Assembly: GCA_023252335.1 (NCBI GenBank)
Contig: JAJPEA010000073.1
Location: 1-9,165 of the forward strand
Length of the DNA: 9,165 nucleotides
Direction: 5' to 3'
Source: Nitrosotalea sp.
GTDB taxonomy: Archaea; Thermoproteota; Nitrososphaeria; Nitrososphaerales; Nitrosopumilaceae
Both the position numbers and the translations under genes were made by a program. Positions 6,135 to 9,165 of the stretch are shown piece after piece. The number at the start of each line of letters is the position of its first letter. The stretch's first letter is position 1. The notes under the pieces are model-generated. The model was given only the letters and a program-made list of their open reading frames with translations, was not told the origin of the DNA and ran no database searches.

Positions 6135-6629
6135 GTGGCAACAAGGGCCCAAGTTTTAATTCCGATTGCAATTGCAGCTGTAATAATCGGCATAGTAGGC
6201 GTGCTTACAATCCCTGCAGATTCCAAGCTTGAAGAAGTCAAGTTTCCAATGGGAACAATCAAGCTTGATGACAAGGTGTTAACTGTCCAGATTGCAGAAA
6301 CAGATGCACAAAAAGTAAGGGGACTGATGTTTCAAAACCAACTCCCTGATGACCAGGGAATGATCTTTGTCTTCAGCCAAGCCCAAGTTGTACCAATATG
6401 GATGCTAAACATGCAATTTCCACTTGATATAATTTGGTTTGATGCAAACGGAACTGTAATCCATATCGAAAAAAACGTCCAGCCGTGCAAGTCTGCACTT
6501 GAGACTGCCACATGTACAGTACAAAACGCAGGCGGCAAGTTGGCAAAATATGTTTTAGAAGTAACCGGTGGATTTTCTGACAAGTTCCACATTACTGAAA
6601 ACTCCAAGATGCAAATAATTTCAATCTAG
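6135..6629 (+). CDS. Membrane-anchored DUF192 (COG1430) protein
   Basis: The protein has 164 residues. Residues about 7-26 form an uncleaved signal anchor or signal peptide (VLIPIAIAAVIIGIVGVLTI), so the rest probably faces outward. Residues about 40-162 match the DUF192 fold from memory: the RGLMFQNQLPDDQGMIFVF segment, then IWMLNMQFPLDIIWFD, a conserved-looking PCKS Cys (118), a second Cys (127), and the AKYVLEVTGG motif. The two cysteines could pair outside the cell. The biochemical function of the family is not established to my knowledge. The start is a GTG with a TATA-like box 27 bases upstream. Its stop codon overlaps that of the convergent acetyl-CoA synthetase gene within CTAG (6626-6629), followed at once by a T7 tract. 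No functional link with the neighbours is evident. Confidence 0.88.
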   Translation: MATRAQVLIPIAIAAVIIGIVGVLTIPADSKLEEVKFPMGTIKLDDKVLTVQIAETDAQKVRGLMFQNQLPDDQGMIFVFSQAQVVPIWMLNMQFPLDIIWFDANGTVIHIEKNVQPCKSALETATCTVQNAGGKLAKYVLEVTGGFSDKFHITENSKMQIISI

Positions 6630-8533
6630 GGTTTTTTTAGGGTCTGCTCTAGTTCTGCAAGCGCAGACTTTACCTCATCAACAGATGCCTCATCTTCAAG
6701 TGTACTGACATCGCCAATTTTTTCGCCCTTGGCAATTGCTTTTAACAGTCTTCTCATTATCTTGCCACTTCTAGTCTTTGGAAGTTTTTTGACAAAATAT
6801 AACAAGTCAGGTGTTGCAATAGGGCCTATTGTTTTTCTAATATGTTGTACGAGTTCTTCTTTTAGATTTGGCGTAAAGACAAAACCATCTCTTAGAACTA
6901 GAAATGCAATGATTGATTCGCCCTTGACATCATGCGGTATTCCACACACTGCAGCTTCTGCAATGGTATCATGGGACACAAAACCGCTTTCAATCTCTGC
7001 AGTGCCTAGCCTGTGACCTGCCACCTTGAGCACATCATCTGCACGTCCAAGCATCCAGATGTATCCATCCTGGTCCATTTTTGCAAAATCACCTGCATAG
7101 TACATGTTTTTGTATTTTGACCAGTAGACTGTCTTGTACTTTTCATCATCACCCCACAATGATAGAAGCATTCCAGGCCATGGATCTTCGACTACAAGAT
7201 ACCCCTTGGAATCAGACTGGACTTTATTTCCAACATCATCAACTATAGAAATGCTAACACCTGGCACAGGCCTTGCAGCAGAACCCGGTTTGAGCGGAAT
7301 TGTTTCAATGCCTGGAAGCGGCGATATCATTGCAGCCCCTGTCTCTGTCTGCCACCATGTATCAATGATTGGACATTTTTCCTTGCCAATTGTTTTAAAA
7401 TACCACTTCCAGACCTGCGGGTTGATTGGCTCACCGACTGTTCCAAGCAATCGCAAGCTTGTCAAGTTGTTAGAGTTGGGTAGTGCATCACCTGACTTCA
7501 TGAACATTCGTAGTGCAGTAGGAGTGGTGTACAAAATGGTAACTCTATATCGTGAAATAATTTCCCAAATCCTTGCAGGTGTTGGATAATCCAGTCCTCC
7601 CTCATAGATCACCTGTGTTGCGCCATGCATCAATGGCCCGTAAACTACATAGCTGTGGCCTGTTACCCAGCCAACATCGGCTGTGCAAAAATAAACATCA
7701 GAATCGCAAATGTCAAAGATCCACTTGAATGTAGAATATACATGCGTAAGATATCCACCAGTTCCATGCAGTACGCCTTTTGGTTTTCCAGTTGTTCCAG
7801 ATGTATACAAGATGTAAAGTGGATGTGTACTGTCAAGTGCCTCTGCATCACAGAATGGCTCCATGGAACCAACAAACTCGTTCCATTTCTTGTCCCGTGC
7901 TGTGTAGGATATATTGTTCCCAGTGTGTTCTAGAACGATTACATTTTTTACAAAATCAAGGTCTGCAATTGCAACATCGACGACATCTTTTAGTTTTATT
8001 ATTGTACCACGCCTCCTTCCGCCATCTGCCGTGATGATTACACTTGATTTAGAATCAACTACCCTATCCCTAATTGATTGTGCACTAAACCCTGAAAATA
8101 TCACGGTATGAATTGCACCTATTCTTGCGCAAGCCAAAAGCGAAACTATCAGTTCTGGAACCATGGGCAGATAAACTGTAACCCTGTCACCTTTTTTGAC
8201 CCCAAGTTGTTTTAGTGCATTTGCAAGTTTTGATACTTGGGCAAGCAGGTCTTGATAGGTTAGTGTTCGTTGTGTTCCATCCTCACCTTCCCAAAGTATT
8301 GCCTTTTTGTTTGGGTTTTTCTGTACTGTCACATCAAGTGCATTGTATGAGGCATTGGTTTTTCCACCAACAAACCACCTTGCAAAGGGAGGATTCCATT
8401 CAAGTGCAGTGTGCCAGGGGTTGAACCAAAAAAGATTTCGAGCTTGGGACTCCCAGAATTTTATCCTGTCTTGCTCTGCACCAGCCCGGGTCTTGGTATC
8501 CGTATTTCCAAGGCCAATATCATACAAATCCAA
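6626..8533 (-). CDS. acs: AMP-forming acetyl-CoA synthetase
   Basis: This 635-residue ANL-superfamily enzyme makes acetyl-CoA, AMP and pyrophosphate from acetate, ATP and CoA in the cytoplasm. Visible motifs are the N-terminal ACS segment WNPPFARWFVGGKTNASYN, the phosphate loop YTSGTTGKPKG (243-253), DTWWQTETG (391-399), the ribose-binding Asp482 in YAGDFAK, the hinge GRADDVLKVAGHR and the catalytic Lys591 in PKTRSGKIMRR. Val290, Thr291, Val366 and Trp394 match the small-acyl pocket of Salmonella Acs (V310, T311, V386, W414), favouring acetate, with propionate possible. Lys591 is the lysine that is acetylated to switch off bacterial Acs. In an autotroph using the 3-hydroxypropionate/4-hydroxybutyrate cycle it could salvage acetate; a 3-hydroxypropionate ligase is a less likely alternative. 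The start is a TTG four codons after an in-frame TAG; another TTG lies two codons on, and no ATG lies near. The length is near the family norm. Confidence 0.92.
   Translation of the reverse strand: MDLYDIGLGNTDTKTRAGAEQDRIKFWESQARNLFWFNPWHTALEWNPPFARWFVGGKTNASYNALDVTVQKNPNKKAILWEGEDGTQRTLTYQDLLAQVSKLANALKQLGVKKGDRVTVYLPMVPELIVSLLACARIGAIHTVIFSGFSAQSIRDRVVDSKSSVIITADGGRRRGTIIKLKDVVDVAIADLDFVKNVIVLEHTGNNISYTARDKKWNEFVGSMEPFCDAEALDSTHPLYILYTSGTTGKPKGVLHGTGGYLTHVYSTFKWIFDICDSDVYFCTADVGWVTGHSYVVYGPLMHGATQVIYEGGLDYPTPARIWEIISRYRVTILYTTPTALRMFMKSGDALPNSNNLTSLRLLGTVGEPINPQVWKWYFKTIGKEKCPIIDTWWQTETGAAMISPLPGIETIPLKPGSAARPVPGVSISIVDDVGNKVQSDSKGYLVVEDPWPGMLLSLWGDDEKYKTVYWSKYKNMYYAGDFAKMDQDGYIWMLGRADDVLKVAGHRLGTAEIESGFVSHDTIAEAAVCGIPHDVKGESIIAFLVLRDGFVFTPNLKEELVQHIRKTIGPIATPDLLYFVKKLPKTRSGKIMRRLLKAIAKGEKIGDVSTLEDEASVDEVKSALAELEQTLKKP
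6632..6638 (+). terminator. T7 terminator of the DUF192 gene inside acs
   Basis: TTTTTTT begins 3 bases after the DUF192 stop codon. It suits archaeal T-tract termination. On the other strand the same bases encode the Lys-Lys of the C-terminal Lys-Lys-Pro of the acetyl-CoA synthetase. Confidence 0.5.
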
Positions 8534-8556
8534 TACAGACTAGTAGTTTGCATGTC

Positions 8557-8592
8557 AAAAAAAAGGTTCGCTCAAATGGATTGGAGCGAATC
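8557..8592 (-). terminator. Hairpin plus T8 terminator after cdvA
   Basis: On the minus strand, 16 bases after the cdvA stop, arms TTCGCTC and GAGCGAA (8584-8590 and 8567-8573) form a perfect 7-bp stem with a 10-base loop. The stem extends to 9 bp with one G-T pair, and a run of eight T follows (8564-8557). This is the form of a bacterial intrinsic terminator; in archaea the T-tract alone often suffices. It separates cdvA from acs. The T8 run is also centred about 27 bases before the acs TTG, so it may overlap the acs promoter. Confidence 0.65.
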
Positions 8593-8608
8593 CTTCAACC
8601 CTTTCAGA

Positions 8609-9165
8609 CTAAGATGACGATATGCGTTTAAGCCAATCTGAATCTTGTGGAACTTCATCACCATCGGCTCCAATGGCTACAGGCTTTGCTGCTGGTACAG
8701 TGGGAATACTAGAACCAACACCAAGGTCAGAAGATACTGGAGTCTTTGGCTGTGAAGGAGAAGGAGTCTCTACCTTTCCAAGATATGAAATGGCTGCTGA
8801 ATGAACGTCCTGCTTTGGACTCTCTATGCGCTCCCCACTTTCAACTGTAAGATCGTTGATGCGACGCTGGATGCTTGTTATCTCTGCCTTTTCATGTTCG
8901 ATGTGCTCTATGATTTCAACTGTATGAGTCTTGACCAAATCAAACTTGGCATCAGATATCTCATTGCTCTTGTTCTGCAACTTTGCATCAAATCGTAGCA
9001 TCCGAATTGACTTTAATTGCCCTTCAAGCTCTCCGAGTCTTTTATCAAGTTTTTCTCTGATCTGTCTCTCAGTCTCATCGAGAGTTAACAATTTCATCTT
9101 ATATTTTTCATGGATCAGTTCAGCATCCTCTTTCATGTCATCGTTTTCAGATACGATATCCATCA
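8609..9165 (-). CDS. cdvA: CdvA-like cell-division protein, C-terminal part (N-terminus beyond window)
   Basis: About 185 residues are visible. Residues about 5-110, numbered from the Met at 9163, form a long charged coiled coil. It lines up with remembered CdvA from Sulfolobus: the segment ending EKLDKRLGELEGQLKSI corresponds to ARLKDRLNEIDDQIAQI, and NEISDAKFDLVK to GEISELSYKNAI. A Pro/Ser-rich linker follows (about 118-168), then a short C-terminal motif SDWLKRI. CdvA is the membrane-binding part of the archaeal ESCRT-like division machinery and recruits CdvB. The N-terminal PRC-barrel expected in the family is absent from the visible part, and the reading frame is open to the right edge, so the ATG at 9163 is probably an internal Met. 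The terminator downstream suggests the gene ends its own transcription unit. Another coiled-coil protein is possible. Confidence 0.78.
   Translation of the reverse strand, partial: MDIVSENDDMKEDAELIHEKYKMKLLTLDETERQIREKLDKRLGELEGQLKSIRMLRFDAKLQNKSNEISDAKFDLVKTHTVEIIEHIEHEKAEITSIQRRINDLTVESGERIESPKQDVHSAAISYLGKVETPSPSQPKTPVSSDLGVGSSIPTVPAAKPVAIGADGDEVPQDSDWLKRISSS

Noticed and set aside
7134..7589. 151-codon plus-strand open frame inside acs
   Set aside because: It is fully antisense to a well-conserved enzyme with all motifs intact. The translation is rich in Ser and Pro and shows no recognisable domain, as expected for a shadow frame.
1..9165. CRISPR arrays, tRNAs, insertion sequences or attachment sites
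   Set aside because: No regularly spaced repeats, cloverleaf sequence, transposase motif or terminal inverted repeat was found. Gaps between genes are all under about 120 bases.

Overview
The window looks like a piece of a chromosome from an ammonia-oxidising archaeon of the Nitrososphaerota (Thaumarchaeota), probably near Nitrosopumilus/Nitrosarchaeum. The evidence is a CdvA-type cell-division protein, a PIN-ATPase-KH (PINA-like) protein, a response regulator with a cysteine-rich archaeal output region, AT-rich DNA, and archaeal TATA boxes about 25-28 bases before several start codons, which implies leaderless mRNAs. No mobile element, CRISPR array, tRNA or rRNA was seen. Genes are tightly packed, and no stretch over 300 bases lacks a gene.

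Layout. Positions 1-3278 hold a signalling cluster: a membrane histidine kinase (minus strand, C-terminal ATPase part beyond the left edge), then divergently a free-standing HPt phosphotransfer protein and a CheY-like single receiver (plus), and convergently a receiver/winged-helix/zinc-ribbon response regulator (minus). Together they have most of the parts of a multistep phosphorelay. Positions 3355-5163 encode the PINA-like ATPase (plus). Positions 5164-5619 encode an MntR-type manganese sensor (minus). Then come a small unrecognised protein (5737-6081, plus), a membrane-anchored DUF192 protein (6135-6629, plus), an AMP-forming acetyl-CoA synthetase (6626-8533, minus) and the C-terminal part of CdvA (8609 to the right edge, minus), followed by a hairpin plus T8 terminator.

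How the genes relate. The kinase, HPt, CheY and zinc-ribbon regulator probably work together, with signal sensed outside the cell, phosphate relayed through His and Asp residues, and transcription or protein contacts as output. The other genes are housekeeping or regulatory singletons: recombination/branch migration, manganese homeostasis, acetate activation and cell division. A recurrent layout feature is that all three convergent gene pairs have stop codons that abut or overlap (TAA|TCA, TAG|CTA, CTAG), so 3' ends and termination signals must lie inside the opposing gene.

Limits: assignments come from reading motifs and from remembered family sequences. No database search was run. Promoter and terminator calls are spacing-based inferences.
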